Shown piece after piece: positions 47,201-59,970 of a DNA stretch of 64,000 nt. Under the pieces are notes generated by a model. It was not told where the DNA came from. It searched no databases and saw only the letters and a program-made list of their open reading frames with translations. A program made the translations under genes and the position numbers. The stretch comes from Myotis daubentonii (lineage: Eukaryota; Chordata; Mammalia; Chiroptera; Vespertilionidae). The stretch spans positions 93,964,464 to 94,028,463 of the forward strand of contig NC_081847.1 of NCBI RefSeq assembly GCF_963259705.1, written 5' to 3'. The first letter of the stretch is position 1; every line of letters begins with the position of its first letter.

Positions 47201-50200
47201 CGCCGTGCAGTCTCCTGCAGGCCGCGCCCCACACTTGTTTCCTCTGTGAAAGGCCAAAAGAAGAACTTTTACTTGGTAGAGTTGGCTTGAGGATTAAGTG
47301 AGATAGGGAACTATATAAAATTCACTATAACAACATCGAGCACAGGGAACCTCTGAATTTCTCATCATCTGTAAGGGTAGTTAGCGGGATTATTTTGCAG
47401 AGGAACTAGGAAAAAATGAAATGCTGTTGACGTTCAGGTAATACATCTCTTATTCGCCTTGAGAAATGGTTTCGATGCTGTTCGTATCCAGGCAGGTAGG
47501 GAGAATTAGTGTAGACTGATACTTGTCTTGTTTTAATAGGTACCAGCAGATGCTGCATACGAACTTGGTCTACCTGGCCACGATCGCAGACTCGAACCAA
47601 AACATGCAGTCTCTGCTGCCCGCGGTGAGTCCCTCCGACAGGGCACAGGCGCCCGCACAGGCCCGTGTGCGGCACAGTTTGTGCAGTGACTTCTGAGGTT
47701 TGTTTAACCCCGGCCCTGCCCCCCAGAACAGGAAGCTGTTCACCTCGGTGACCTAAGGGTTGGATGTTTGCCTTCGGGTTTGATTTAATTCATCTGGAAT
47801 TGATCCCGCCCGAGGACGTCCTGTTCATCCACCCATTCACCCACACACCTGTCTGTCTACCTGTGTCGTTATTTATTTTCATATGTGATCACACAACTAA
47901 CTTATGAATAAGTCTGTAGTATTTCAGAGCAAACCCAGGTGTCTCATAAGTTCACTTGTAAATACTTCAGTCTGCCTCTTTATCAGATAAGGACTATTTC
48001 CCACCAACAAAAGTAACCAACGGTTCTTAATGTCCTGTAATACCCGCACTGTCTACGATTTTCACCAGTTATTTGAAAAATCTACTGATGTCTTCATGAT
48101 TATTCGCCACAGAATCCAAACAAAGTCCACATGTCGCATCGATTGATGTGTCTTAAGTCTCACTCCTTCTGTATCAGGTGTCTTTTCTGTTCTCCATTTA
48201 TTTGTTGAACAAACTGGGTCATACATTGTGTAGAATTGCTCACATTCTGGACTTGGCTGATTTGACCTTCATGGTCCTAGCACATGTTCTGTCCATGGCA
48301 TCTTCTTTCCTATAAACTAATAATGAGAGCTTCGTGAGAGGTAGGTTAGTTCTGTAGTTCATTGGGGGTGCTGTGGTTTGTCTGCATCAGGAGGAACGTG
48401 GTTGGCTGTTCCATTTTTGGTAACGGGAAGTCTGAACTTACAGGGTTTTGTATTTTTAATGTGTTTAAATCCATTGCAGTCATTCTCTGATCCTCAGGGT
48501 CTGGCGTCTGTGGTGGTGGGAGCCCCTTCAGTGGCTCCCGTGTCCTGCGGTGGTTGCAGTATCTTGTGGCGACTCTGCTTTGAGGATTTGAGGGAGAGAT
48601 CAGATTGATTATATGTTTGTCCCAGAACTGTTCTGTCTCTGCTGTTTTCCGAGTCCTTTTTAAGTGGGAATTGATATTTAGAGACCCCAATTTGTATGTT
48701 TGGGGCATTCATTATTACTGCGTTTTCATTGTTTCTTAGGTGTTTTCAGTGGACAGAACTAGGAAACACATTTTTTTTTTTTTTAGAAAAAGAAATAAAA
48801 TACTGGATTAGTGATATTTCCCCTTCAGAGAAGGTTTTTTACTTAGCTTTGGTATTATGTGTTAGTATCTCTTTCGTCTTACTCTAAAAATCTTGGTACC
48901 TTATGACATTATTGTAGTTATTTATTAGCTATATACTACTATCAGTAAAAAATAACTTCAATATAACACTACCAAGTTTACCACTAATAGTAAGATGCTT
49001 CTCCTTAAGATGTATCCGACTAAGGTTATATAATTAGTAAATTTTGTTTTGAATCTGAAATAATTCTTTGTGTGATGATTGACATGATTTGACCAGCTGA
49101 GTAGAATTTGTTTTTGTTAATAACTGTGTGAGGAATAGGTGCCACTTTATTTGTTTCCACATGGATAGTTCTCTGTCCCAGCATTATCTACTGGACAAAC
49201 GAAAGTATCTTTCCTTCATTTGTCATGCCATCTGTATCCTGAATAGCTGGCGTCCACATACGTCTGTCTGATCTCTCTCTCCTGTTACATTGGTCTGTTT
49301 TTATAAATTCCACAGTCTTAGCACACTTGGCAAGTCTAGTAAGTCTTCATGTATTAGAGAAGTTCTTTACTCATTCCTTATTTTTTTCAGAATAACTTGG
49401 CTATTACTGCTTTGCGCTTCCACGCACACTTACATTTCAGCGTGTCCAACATAATCCTCAACGTGACCTGGACATTCCCTGGCCTCTAAGTCAGGTGGGG
49501 GAGAATGGATATTTTTACAATAGCGAGTCTTTCAAATCACGATCATTGTCTATATTTTCATTTATTTAGTCCTTTGATATCCACCAATGGAGTTTTATGA
49601 TTTTCCTGCAGAGGATTTGCACATCTCTCTTAGGTACTTCATGTTTTTTTTCTTTGAGGCAATTAAATAGAGTCTTTGCGTCTTAAGTTTTATTTTCTCT
49701 GATTGCTGTTTACGTGGAAATGCAGTTGATTTGAATTTCACAGTCTTGTTCAACCCTTATTTCTAATAATTTTTCTGTAGATACTTTGATTTTTCTGTAT
49801 TCACGACCATATTATTTATGAATAATTGGTTTTGCTTCTTTCTTCCAATCCTTACACCTTTTATTTCTCTCTCTTGCCTTGCTCCTCTGGCTAGGACCTC
49901 CATACCTTCCGAGTAGCCGCGGTGAGAGAGGACTCCTTGTCTGTGGCTGACCACAGGGGAAGCCGTCCCTGGTTGACAGGAAGTGCGATGCGTGCTGTAG
50001 TGTTTTGTAGATAATGTTTCATCAGGTTAAGGAAGTTCCCTTTTGTTTCTGTTAAGAGTTAATATCTTGAATGAATGTTAAATTATGTTTAAATACTTTC
50101 TATTGCATCTAATGAGATCATAAGTTTTTCTTTAATCTGTTAATGAGGTGAACTACATTAATTTACTTTTTAATGGCCAATCTTGATTTCTTGTAATTAA

Positions 50201-53200
50201 CATACTTTTTCTCTGGTCTTGGTCTTAAAAATTTGCAGTATTCAGTTAACATTTTGATCAAAATTTTTATGTCTTTGTTCATTAGTGCAATTGACCCTTA
50301 ATTTTTTTTTTCTTAAAAAGCCTTTGGTGTTTTTTGTGAGGTTATGCTAGCTTCATAAACTGAGCTGGGGAATTTTCCCAATCTGGAATAATTTGCATAA
50401 TAGAGCTGCGGTTTCTTAAATGATCGTGTAATTCTTAGAGAAGCCATCTGGCTTTTCTTTGTGACAAGGCTTTTCCTTAATTTCCTTCGTTGTTTTAGGA
50501 TAATTTATAGACTTCTGTGCTTTATGAGTTGCCTATTTTTATAAATTGTGCTTTTGAAAATTTTATCTAACTTTTCAAATTTGTTGACATAAAGTTTATG
50601 AAATCATGTTATTTAATGTCCTCAGCATATATAGCGATTTTTTCCTTTTTTGTTTCCACAGTTTATTTGTACCTTCTCTTTTAAAATATATTTTTTATCT
50701 CTCTTGCCTGGTGTTTATCACATTTTTTTTCAAGTCTTTTTAAAGGATTTTTTTGTTTTGATATTTCTCTGTTGCAGCATTTCTCAGGACTTTTTGTTTT
50801 CAGAACCCCTTTACATTTAAAAATTATTGAGGATAACAGAGCTTTACGTAGACTATATATACATTGAGATATTTGTTGAAAAAATATTCATTTAAAATGG
50901 ACAATAAAAAATAAACAATAATAAACCTATTGCGTGTTAATATAAAATTCTTTAAAGGAAAAATGAACTATATCTTTAGAACAAATTTAGTGAAATGTGA
51001 ATGACATTGTTTATAGTAATCGTGCAAATTTCCTTTAAATGTTTGGCTTAATAGAAAACAGCTGTATTGTTATGTCTACTTCTGGATTTAATTTTAGCTT
51101 AATATGTTTAAGTTGAAGTAGAGTAAGATCTAGTCTTACACGGATGGAGATAGGAAAGGGAAGAATGTTTTAATAGCCTTTCAGATTGTTGTGAATAATC
51201 TGATAGTATAGCAGATCCCAACAGATGTGTTTTTTAAGGTTAATTGAAGTATGAAATCTAAAATCATATCTTACTGATACATTCAAGTTCATTGGTCTGT
51301 CTTGCATTTTGGATGGGTCTTTTACTCATGCATGATTTTGTAACATCATGCTTTGGTCATTCAGAAAATAGAAGGTCACTGAATATGCACTTCTTCTAAA
51401 CAGGGACATATTTCGTTATATGATACCCAAACCACATTTGGTAAATCACCATGTTACCGCCGTCTCATCGGAAAAGTCTCTAGTGTTAGGGAACTTGAGC
51501 TCAGTAGCTAATAAGTTTGCCAGATTCCCAGTTCTTGCTTGAAAAGTCAGCTGGTCCTTGGTTGCAGATGCTGGGAAGGTGCTGCCCATGAAAACGACTT
51601 GGATTGGCAGGCCGCGCTCATTGCGCTCTCACCCACTCTGATGTGCAACACGTGGCTGTTACTTCGTCACTTGTCACACAGAATGTTTAATTGACAAGGA
51701 GCACTAAATAAATGAGTAATTTTTACTGCTTCCTCAAGTACATTCTTAAGTAAAAATGACCTTTTCTTTTAACTGCTGTCTGTGGCAGTCAGTAATACAG
51801 TGATTTCCAGTCACTGAATACATCTGGAGGGTCAGTTTTGAAACTTGACTGATGTAATGCCATTCACTGAGGTTGAGTGTGTAAACATGTCTCTTCATCG
51901 TGAAACAAGGCTGAAAGCTGATTGGAATTGCTTATCTGGCTTTCACTTAATTCATTACGAGTATAAGTTTTAAAAATCCCTAATTTAACCAGATATACGT
52001 ACTTACTAAAATTTAAATTTATTAAAGATAGTTTTGTTCAGTAGATGTTCTGTACAACAAATTAAAGTATTTGCTATTCATAAAATTGATTTATAGTAAG
52101 CTGTATATTTTTATTTTCTAAATGCATTTTTGGCGATGCTGCCTCCACGTGACGTTCTGAGCACTGTGGCCAGCACCTGGCCACCTGTTGTAGCACAGGC
52201 TTCAGCGGGAACGGAGCTAGTCAGTCCTCAGGCCGTGACCGTGCTGGGCGTGTCGGGGAGGTGCGTCAGTGGCTGAAGTTTGGTGCAGAGTTCACTGCTC
52301 ACAGGTGCGATCCCAGTGCAGGGAAGGCACCGCTTCCTGTGCGCGCCTTGAAGATGAGCAGAATATTGCAGTCATCATTTTTTTCATTTATAAATTTTTA
52401 CTTTTAGCATACGTAATATTTTGATTCGGTTAGAACTTCAAAATCTACAAAAAGGTCTTACAGATTTCTACTGTCATCTCTATCTTCTACCTGCTTTTTA
52501 TGCATATCAAAGCCAATATAGATACAGCAATGGGCAAAAGTAGGTTTGCAGTTGTGAAGACATGAAACACAGTGTATTCTTCTATCATTACTTATTAGTT
52601 ACTGTGTTATTTACCATAGAAACACCTATATGCCTACTTCTGCCCCACCCTGTCGTATAAATTACCACATCAACTATCTTATATTGAGATAAGGAAGGCT
52701 TTGTTGAGAAAAAGGAGAAAACTAAAGAAGATACTGATTTGATTCTTTCAAAAGTAAAATAAAATCTAATATGCCTGTAAGGTTTATAAATGAGATTAAA
52801 GACGACACGGTGTAATACATGGTATTTTAGAATACTGTATATGTGAGTACATTTGAAACACAGAAGAAGTGGTCAGGTCTGTGAATGGTGGGAACTTTTA
52901 CAGGGCGGTAGACCTGTGTTTTGTAGAGAATTGATTTATGGGGCACACTTCTCTGATTCATATATTACAGGTAGTGTTTTGCCAGTATTGTAGCCTGTCT
53001 GATCTTGTCACAATTCTATAAAAGTCAAGTTAACTATTTGCTGGGCAGTACATATGAAATGCAGGAGACTGTCTAGTTGAGTCCAGAGGTGTAAGGAGAT
53101 CGGGTACCTCTTCCTATGTGGAGTGTAACTGTTAGTGTGTATGTTTGCACGCGTGTGTCTGTGTGTGGTTGTGAGCTTGTGCTCACAGACTGTATGAGAT

Positions 53201-53605
53201 GAGTGAAAGCAGCCTCTGCCCCAGGGAGCCTAAAGATCGCCTCGTTTCTGGAAATCACGCATCTGCTCCCCTCCGGCGCAGCAGCACTTCTTGCTGTGGA
53301 GCAGGAAGATGGACCTAATGTTGGAAGTGAAGGAATTCACTCTGATTTGCATAGGATGAGTACAGAAAAGTATTTGTACAGGCTGTTAATTTAAACATTG
53401 TTTATAGTAGGGAAACACAGACCAGGACTGAGTTTTGAGGGTGGGTTAAAACTGTTAGAGCTTATACAGTTGAATTCTATATTTTTCCCCCCGCCCCCCT
53501 GAATTCTGTACTTTTGAATGAAGTTGAATTATGTACAGATGAAGAGTAATGCCTACAGTAGAATAAAAGAAATCACAGCGGAGTGTGACCATACTGTCAA
53601 CAACT

Positions 53606-53648
<43 letters not shown>

Positions 53649-54083
53649 CGCACGAGTTGTCAGGCCTTCCTGGAGGTGTGCATATGAAGCTTTTAGCAGT
53701 GGCTCCCATTTTCATTTTTTTCTGTTTTTTTAATGACTACACGTTACTTTTGTAATTTAGCCAGATTGGTGTAAATGTAAAAATAATATAAAAATGCATT
53801 CAAGATTAACCATTACCTCTTCTTGTTTTTTAACGGACGGTGTTAGCGCTATCTTTAGGAGTGGGTTCGTTGTTGGTTTTTATTTTTTATGTTCCGAAAG
53901 CATAGTCCAGAGAATTCTCCTGGTCTGGGAAGAAGACACTTTTCTTTAAGATTATATGGGTCTGGAGCGACTGTTTGGTGATCAACATCCTCACAGTGTT
54001 TCAGAGCCGAGGAAGGGTTTTTGAATCCATCACCTGAGGATGTGTTTTTATTGATTTTCAGAAAGAGAGAGGAAGGGGGGGTC

Positions 54084-54126
<43 letters not shown>

Positions 54127-57100
54127 TCTATCTGTGAGAGAGAAACATGGACCGGTGGCCTCGCATACGCTCCCTGCCTGGGGATCGACGCTGCAGTCTA
54201 GTGATGTGCCTGCCTGGGATCGAGCCTGCCGCCTCTATGGTGTGCGGAACGATGCTCCAGCCGACTGAGCCACCCAGCCAGGGCCGGAGCTGGGTAGTTC
54301 AGTGTTGACTTGTTATCGTGGCAATGTTTACTGTTCATAAAAGAAAGGTTGGATTTATGGGGAACCTGTCACTAAACCCTGGAAAGTGTTGTTAGTAGGT
54401 GAATCATCTTGGACCCTAGTTTCTTAGGAAATTTGGAAGATCACGCTGTGAAAACAAGTGGGTGATGATCAGTTAGGGAAGTTCAGCTTGTCAGGTGTAC
54501 AGCGGGGCTGGCTGCTGTCTTAGCGCTGTGGGGAGGAGGGGCAGGAAGACGGCGTGGATGAGATGGTGACCTGAGGAAGTGAGCTGGTTGAAAGCCTGAG
54601 TAGATGCAAGGCCACCCATGGCGCCCCTGACATTTCGGCGGGGATGCGGGAGAAGTCTGGGAGATGGTCCCCAATGCGTCACATACGCATAGCGCTCATC
54701 TTTGGGAGACTGGCCTTGGACCGGCAAGTGAGGCAGAGGGAACGCTGATGGGCTTTTGCAGCTGTTCTTGGGTGACTAATCCAGGCTTCCATTTGTGTAA
54801 AATACTTGGTAGTGTATCTATACCTCTCCTATTTTGATGCTTTTTAAGTTTATGTGTCATTTTGGTGCCTCCTTGTGGGGAACTTTATTAATGACACCTA
54901 TATTAACGATAGCTATACAGATAATGATTATTAAACTAAAAGTTGTATTTTGCAGTGTGATATTTTATATTTTAAAGAAACATTTAAAATAATTTTATTG
55001 TGAGAATAATTTTTTTTAAAATATATTTTATTGATATTTCACAGAGAGGAAGGGAGAGAGATAGAGAGTTAGAAACATCGATGAGAGAGAAGAATCGATC
55101 AGCTGCCTCCTGCACATCTCCCACTGGGGATATGCCCGCAACCAAGGTACATGCCCCTGACCGGAATCGAACCCGGAACCCTTCAGTCCGCAGGCCGACG
55201 CTCTATCCACTGAGCCAAACCGGTCTCGGCGAGAATAATTTTTAGTTTCATGGTAAATCATTTAAATTGAGAGTTTTTTTCATTTATTTACTAAATATTA
55301 AGTTTCTGCTATGTGACAGGCAGTAGTCGTTAGGTACTTTTTGAAACATCAGTGAACAAACCAGACGATGTTCCTGCTCCCTTTGGTTTTATATCCTAAC
55401 AAACAAGGCAGGCATAATAGTAACCGCACCACGTGCCTTGTTAGATGGTAGGAGCTACCGAGAAGGGAAGCAGGGCGGGGGAGGGAGGGGTGCTGCAGGT
55501 GGGATGCGTTGCAGCCGGAAGTAGGGGCCAGGCGGGCCTCCCTGCGGAGCACTCGGGCAGAGCCCGGAGGCGGAGTGTCTGGAGCAGGAACCGGGCTCTG
55601 GGGTTCGAGAACATGGAGGTCCCTGTGACTGAGCATGGCGGTAAGGAAGCGGTGTGCACAGGCCCTATCTTGTTTTAATCCTCGCCAGAGGGTATGTTTT
55701 TACTGATTATAGGGAGAGGGAGGGAGAGAGAAAATCGATGAGAGAGAAACATCAGTTGGTTGCCTCCTGCGTGTGCCCGGACCAGGAATCCGACCCACGA
55801 CCCTTGGGTGCCCGGGATGATGCTCCCACCAGCTGGACCCGGGCCAGGCGACAGGTTCCACCGTGTAGGCTTTTGCCCTCCACTCTGGTGAGGGCTTTGG
55901 TTTGACTCTGAAGTTGGAAACCCTTGGAGGATTTTGAGCAGAAGAGTGAACTGTAGATGTTAATGCCTATCCTGACTGCCGTGCGCAGCATTCACTGTGG
56001 AGGGGCTAGGAGTCCAGTGGGGAGGCCATGGCAGCGGTCAGCGCGAGAGACGTGCCGGCGGTAGCTGTGCCACGTGGTGGCCGAGGAGGTGGTGGCCGAC
56101 GTGGGCAAATTTCACACTTCGAGAAATACAGAAGACTTGTAACAGTTTAACTTCATTTACTCTGTTTTCTGTGTTAGTCTTGCATATGTTTTATGTTTAT
56201 ATGAATGGTTAAGCCATACAGGTCATTGCTACGGTTGCTTTGAAAATCCATATTCACTTACACTCACCTCTACATTCCTTTCTATCGCTTCCTCTCGCCT
56301 GTGCTTCTGTCTGGGGTCACCTCCTTTAGCGGATGCGCTCCCTGCAGTTGCAGGGGTTCGCAGCTTTTGTCTGAAGCTCGTATTTCTTCTTCGGGTTTGG
56401 AGGGTTTTCCTCGGTGGAACTCTGGGTGGGTGGGTGTATTTTCTTTAAAGATGTCACCTTATTCTTTTGAGTCTGTTGTTCCTGATAAAAATGGATTGTT
56501 AGTTGCACTGCTGTCACCCTCAGATAATGTGTTGTATTTCCCGGCTGCTTTTACGGTTTCTCGTTGACTTGGGTTGTTTAGGGCTTTGCTCTGATGTTTT
56601 AGATTTGTTTTTATCACGCTGAAGCTTGTAGAGCTCCCCACGTTGGCCAGGGACTCATGTGTTGTTAGCTTTGGAAAATTCGTTACCATTCTTCACACAT
56701 TATGGACGCTTCATTTTCTCGGCTTCTATAACTCCAGTTGGATGTACATTATATTAGACCCTTTCACCCTCTTTTACGTGTCCTTACACTTTTTTTGTGT
56801 TTTCTCTACTTTCTCTGGGCATGTCATGTGCTTCTGTACGTATATTTTCAGTTCACCAGTCCTCACTTTTGCTCAGACTAAACTGTGTTCTTAATCTCAG
56901 TGATACTTTTCGGGTCTGGAATTTCTGTTGAACTCTGAAGAATCCTAGGACTTTGCTGAAATTCTCCATCTCTCGTGTTTGTTTTCTTGAACATATCAGT
57001 CACGGTTATTTTGAAGTCTCTCCGATAACTCCAACATGTGATGGCCAGTGTGTCTTTTTCTAGTTTTTATTTCTCATGGTTGTCCATTTACTCACTTTTT

Positions 57101-59970
57101 TAAAAACTCAAATTAAATTTGTCATTTTAACCCTGTAAAGTATATAATTCAGTGGATTTTGGTATATTTACAGTTCTGTGCAACGATCATCCCTACCCCA
57201 AATTCCAAAATATTTCCATCATCACCCCAGACTGGAGTTGGCTGTCAGTGGCTGCTCGTGCCCCAGCATCGAATCTGCAGCCTGTGTTCTGTCTCTGGCT
57301 TTGCCCTGTTCTGGACGTTTCATATTGATGGGGCTGTACAGTGTGTGGCCCTTTGAGTCCACTGAGCAGAGTGTTGGCGAGGTTTGTGTTGTAATGTGTC
57401 AGCTCTTCATTCGGTTTGTGACTGGATACTGCCCCGTCGTATGGGTGTGTGCAGCGCATTCTGTGGTTCATCATCAGTGGGTGGACATTTATTTCCCCCT
57501 ACTTTTTGGCCATTATGGATAATGCTGCCATAGCGTTGTGTACACGTTTTATGTGAATGTATTTCCTCAATTCTCTTGGATCTATACCTGGAGTAGACTT
57601 TGCCAGATCACGTGGTAACTGTTTAACTTTGTGAGGAATTGCCAAATGGTTTCCCACCGCTCTGTCCCTGGGTACAATCCCAATAGCATTTATGAGAGCT
57701 TCGTTTTCTCCGCAGTTGCCCATACGTGTTACTTCCTGTAGTTTTTTAAATTGTTATAAGCATCCTAATTGGCGTTGGCCACTTAGTCTTGTTAGTATGC
57801 CTGTAATTTTTAATTGAATGCCAGCATTATGAATGAACAGTTGTAGGGATTCCGTTGGCTATTTTCCTCTGAGATTAAGTTTCTTTGGTAGGCGGAGCAC
57901 TAGGGGACCCCTGGAGCCTCTTGAGGGTTCCCTCTACAATGTTTAGGGTTGATCTACTTCCGTTTTAACCTTATCTGTGGCGAAGGCTTTTTGGACGTCT
58001 CAGGAGAGAGCGTGGGTTGTTCATGGAGGCCCTTCTACCTTGTGGGGGCCTCAACCGCAATCTCTGCCCCCTCATCCTGGGCAGGCCCTCGCGCTCCCCA
58101 ATTGCTGTTTTCTTGAACCCCCGCTCTGGTTCTTTAGTCTCCAGCTCTCTGGTCCCCAGACTGTACGGGTGCTCCATACTTTCCTGCTACACAGCCGGGC
58201 CGGGAGAGCTGGGGTGGGAGAGCTGGGGCGGGAGAGCCGGGGCGGGAGAGCTGGGCGGGGAGAGCTGGGTGGGGAGAGCGGGCCCCGGAGATCCTGCAGC
58301 TGAGCTGGCTCCCCTCTTTGCAGGCCCAGCCCCCCTGTCTCTGCGGGCCTTGTTGTCACGTGTGCCTGGATAACCTCTGTTAGCAGGAGGGCTAGAGAGA
58401 ACCTCTCTTACTATGATGGGAACTGCAATCCTTACGTTGTATGAGTTGAGTCACAGGAAAGTGAAAAACTGATACCTATTGAGAGTGAGAACATGAATTT
58501 TCAATAGGAAATTGGATATGACATTAGGAGGAAGGACGTTTATTTTCACGCGAGGGTCCAGGTCAGCCATATTTGAAGGATGATAAAGGATACTTCAAAA
58601 TTAGGAATATGTGACACTGAGTTGATATTTGGTAATTTTTTTGAAAATGGAACAAGATCACTAAGTGTTTTAAGAATTAAGATGAGAATTAAAGAGAAAA
58701 TACTGAACGAAGCGCACTTCTACTTGGATTCGGTAGTGAAGAGGCTGAGATGGTGAGTGTTGAGTGGGTGCTGTTCGAGCAGCACCGGGCTGTGTTTGGC
58801 ACGTTGGTGACGGTCACTGAAGGTGGAGGGCTCCCGTGTGAGGGCTGAACAACAGCGTTCTGGGGGGGTGGGGGGGTTGTGGGCAAGTGTCTGGTGTGCA
58901 GACCGTCACTCACTGGCTCTCGGGAACCGGAGCCGTGGGATGCCTGGTGATAGGAGTAGAGGCTGAGCCTCGAGCACAGAGAAGGAGGGGCGGAAGGCCG
59001 CCATCGTCTGAAAAGGCCTGCCCTGTCCTCCTGCTTACAGAGCGGGGTTTGGAGAGAGACTGACCATTTGCTTTCCCATCACAACGTCCCCAGAGGGGCG
59101 GCAGGTGGTCTCTGTGTTCCCTGCGCCCTTGGTGAACTCTCAAGGTCAGGCAGTGATTTCTTCACACTTTCATTAGGACGGTTGCCAGAGGCCTTCGGCG
59201 GCAGCTGCCTCTCCCCGCGGAGGCCATCAGTAATGCTCCGAGCTGGGAGCAGGGGCACAGCCTGCGGGCTGAATGCTGAACGCAGCCTGGGCGGTTGAAA
59301 GCATTTCCCCGCCAAAACCACTTCCCCTCCAAACACCGGAAAGTATATTACGGTTTGGGTCTTCTAGTTCTTAAATAATTTTTTGTTACTGTTTTTTTCC
59401 CCCAGGTAAAATTCATCATTAATAGTAAACACATCTAAATATATTTATAATGAAAGGATACTTAATTTTTAAAACAATTTAAATAACAGCCATGGACACA
59501 TTAGAGATCCTTACACATAATAAATGGAAATTCTTTTTGTATAGAATGTTAGAATGTTTATTTTCATCATTGAGATTTTATAAACTAAAATATACTTGTG
59601 TTCTTAGGTGGACAGGTGATATATTCATGCTAATGATATTGTGAAATTTGGGGAGTATATTAAATATTTTACTAAGCCTATGACTAAAATGCATTTAAAC
59701 ACATTGAAATGCATTTGTTTTTGCTCCTATTAACAATATAGGCAACTGCTATCCCACACGCACCTTGACTGTGGCGAGTCTGACTTCCTCCTGTTTCCTA
59801 CCCTGTCTTCTCGCAGCCACCCACCCAGAATATGCCGCTGGGCCCGGGCGGGCTGAACCCGAGTGGCGCCCCGCCCCCTCCGCGCGCTCACAACATGCCT
59901 TCAGATGGGATGGTCGGTGGGGGGCCCCCTGCGCCCCACATGCAGAACCAGATGAACGGCCAGATGCCGG
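42293..59970 (+). CDS. SS18: SS18 (SYT), BAF chromatin-remodelling subunit, exons 1-4, 3' part outside window
   Basis: Exons at 42293-42361, 45272-45348, 47540-47624 and 59817-59970 join in frame to 128 codons plus one base. The product starts MSVAFAAPRQRGKGEITPAA and runs to QNQMNGQMPG. Residues about 12-75 form the SNH domain, which anchors SS18 in BAF (SWI/SNF) complexes through SMARCA4/SMARCA2. Exon 4 begins the Met/Pro/Gly-rich linker (DGMVGGGPPAPHMQ). The QPGY-rich transactivation domain lies in later exons. SS18 rather than the paralogue SS18L1 is supported by the near-identical SNH residues, the PPTQNMP/MPSDGMVGGG text, and adjacency to PSMA8 and TAF4B. All junctions are GT-AG and undamaged. 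Confidence 0.94.
42609..42974 (+). repeat. 21-bp minisatellite (AGAACTTGGGGGACTCCCTGG)n
   Basis: About 17 units of 18-24 bases, starting 250 bases after the SS18 exon 1 donor. Every unit has a G4-6 run after AGAACTT and a variable CTGCAGG/CTCCCTGG end. Being 21 long it keeps all frames open, which explains long spurious frames (ENLGxLQ-type) on both strands. Confidence 0.93.
43386..43570 (-). repeat. LINE fragment (minus)
   Basis: 'attgaatttcctgggtgaca', 'ttggttagcacagttataca' and 'gtgtgttcaccacccgaagt' form a recurrent bat/mammal L1-associated reverse motif series. Confidence 0.45.
43818..43878 (+). repeat. (AC)n microsatellite, interrupted
   Basis: ACAC runs with GC and AT interruptions, ending with about 20 pure bases. 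Confidence 0.9.
44228..44290 (+). repeat. (TA)n microsatellite
   Basis: About 31 uninterrupted TA dinucleotides; potential cruciform and likely length-variable. Confidence 0.97.
44291..45271. other. SS18 intron 1 sequence, nothing recognised
   Basis: Mixed-composition intronic DNA without exon or clear transposon. Confidence 0.35.
45272..45348 (+). CDS. SS18: SS18 exon 2
   Basis: 77 bases, MLDENNHLIQCIMDYQNKGK then TSECSQ; acceptor TTTTATTTCAG, donor CA|GTAAGA. Core of the SNH domain. Confidence 0.96.
45410..45895. repeat. Ancient L1M-type fragment
   Basis: 'cactttattgagatctaatt', 'cacccattttaaagtgtgta', 'tggcatttcacttagcacgt'-like and 'ttgggttgttttcacttctt' are classic old L1 noncoding motifs; related to 57090-57760. 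Confidence 0.65.
46216..46451 (-). mobile_element. hAT MITE (CAGTGATGGCGAACC family), copy 3
   Basis: Terminal repeats CAGCGATGGCAAACC and CAGTGATGGCGAACC; 8-base duplication GTCTAGAA / GTCTGGAA at 46208-46215 and 46452-46459. 236 bp. SS18 intron 2. Confidence 0.88.
46635..46840 (-). repeat. Ves SINE (minus)
   Basis: Reversed copy with 'gagagaaccaatgaccagct', 'ccctactggggatcaaaccc', GGAATCGAACCC and head AGCCCTAGCCGGTTTGGCTC in reverse. Lacks a short piece after the B box. Confidence 0.9.
47275..47350 (+). repeat. MIR-like fragment (plus)
   Basis: 'ttgaggattaagtgagatag' and 'caacatcgagcacagggaac' resemble the MIR 3' half. Short. Confidence 0.4.
47540..47624 (+). CDS. SS18: SS18 exon 3
   Basis: 85 bases, YQQMLHTNLVYLATIADSNQ then NMQSLLPA; acceptor TTTTAATAG, donor GCG|GTGAGT. 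End of the SNH domain. Confidence 0.96.
47880..48650. repeat. Ancient L1M-type fragment
   Basis: 'cagagcaaacccaggtgtct', 'ccaacggttcttaatgtcct' and 'cttgtggcgactctgctttg'-like text, diverged; family uncertain. Confidence 0.4.
49100..50780 (-). repeat. Old L1 ORF2-region fragments (minus)
   Basis: Reverse-strand L1 landmarks in order: 'taacttggctattactgctt', 'ccaccaatggagttttatga', 'aggacctccataccttccga' and 'atgctagcttcataaactga'. Many stops and gaps: a dead copy in SS18 intron 3. Confidence 0.65.
50781..52520. other. SS18 intron 3 sequence, nothing recognised
   Basis: AT-rich intronic DNA without exon, RNA gene or confident transposon. Confidence 0.4.
52525..52652. mobile_element. Mariner-like MITE, about 128 bp
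   Basis: Near-palindromic: left CAGCAATGGGCAAAAGTAGG, right (reversed) CAGGGTGGGGCAGAAGTAGG; AT-rich centre. A TA precedes the left end; the right TA is not exact. No coding capacity. Confidence 0.6.
53607..53653 (+). repeat. (CA)n microsatellite
   Basis: About 20 CA units with late CG interruptions. Confidence 0.96.
54031..54285 (-). repeat. Ves SINE (minus) with internal (GA)n(GACA)n expansion
   Basis: Reversed Ves: 'tttattgattttcagaaaga', then 'gagaaacatggaccggtggc', head GGCCCTGGCTGGGTGGCTCA in reverse. The CT-rich body holds (GA)8 and (GACA)6 at 54087-54126. Confidence 0.88.
55015..55230 (-). repeat. Ves SINE (minus)
   Basis: Near-consensus reversed copy; perfect 13-base duplication GAGAATAATTTTT at 55002-55014 and 55231-55243. 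Confidence 0.94.
55674..55850 (-). repeat. Ves SINE, hairpin-tail subtype (minus), shortened
   Basis: Tail TTAATCCTCGCCAGAGGGTA (reverse), 'gagagaaacatcagttggtt', 'tgcctcctgcgtgtgcccgg', head reduced to CCTGGCCCGGGTCCAGCTGG in reverse. Confidence 0.82.
56280..57090. repeat. Probable old L1-derived sequence
   Basis: T-rich text with L1-like phrases such as 'ttctgttgaactctgaagaa' and 'ttttgaagtctctccgataa'. Diverged; assignment tentative. Confidence 0.35.
57096..57760. repeat. Ancient L1M-type fragment
   Basis: 'gtaaagtatataattcagtg', 'acagttctgtgcaacgatca', 'ctttttggccattatggata', 'tttgtgaggaattgccaaat': same family as 45410-45895 and 35440-35990. Confidence 0.7.
57761..59816. other. SS18 intron 3 sequence with a GGGAGAGCTGGGGC run
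   Basis: No exon seen before exon 4. 58198-58290 is a 10-14 base degenerate G-rich tandem repeat; the rest is unremarkable. Confidence 0.4.
59817..59970 (+). CDS. SS18: SS18 exon 4
   Basis: 154 bases, PPTQNMPLGPGGLNPSG to MNGQMPG; acceptor TTCTCGCAG, donor CCG-G|GTAAGG, ends phase 1. LNPSGAPPPPRAHN shows ordinary species substitutions only. Confidence 0.95.

Noticed and set aside
42293..59970. SS18L1 instead of SS18
   Set aside because: Exon 4 text PPTQNMP and MPSDGMVGGGPPAPHMQ and the PSMA8/TAF4B neighbours fit SS18.
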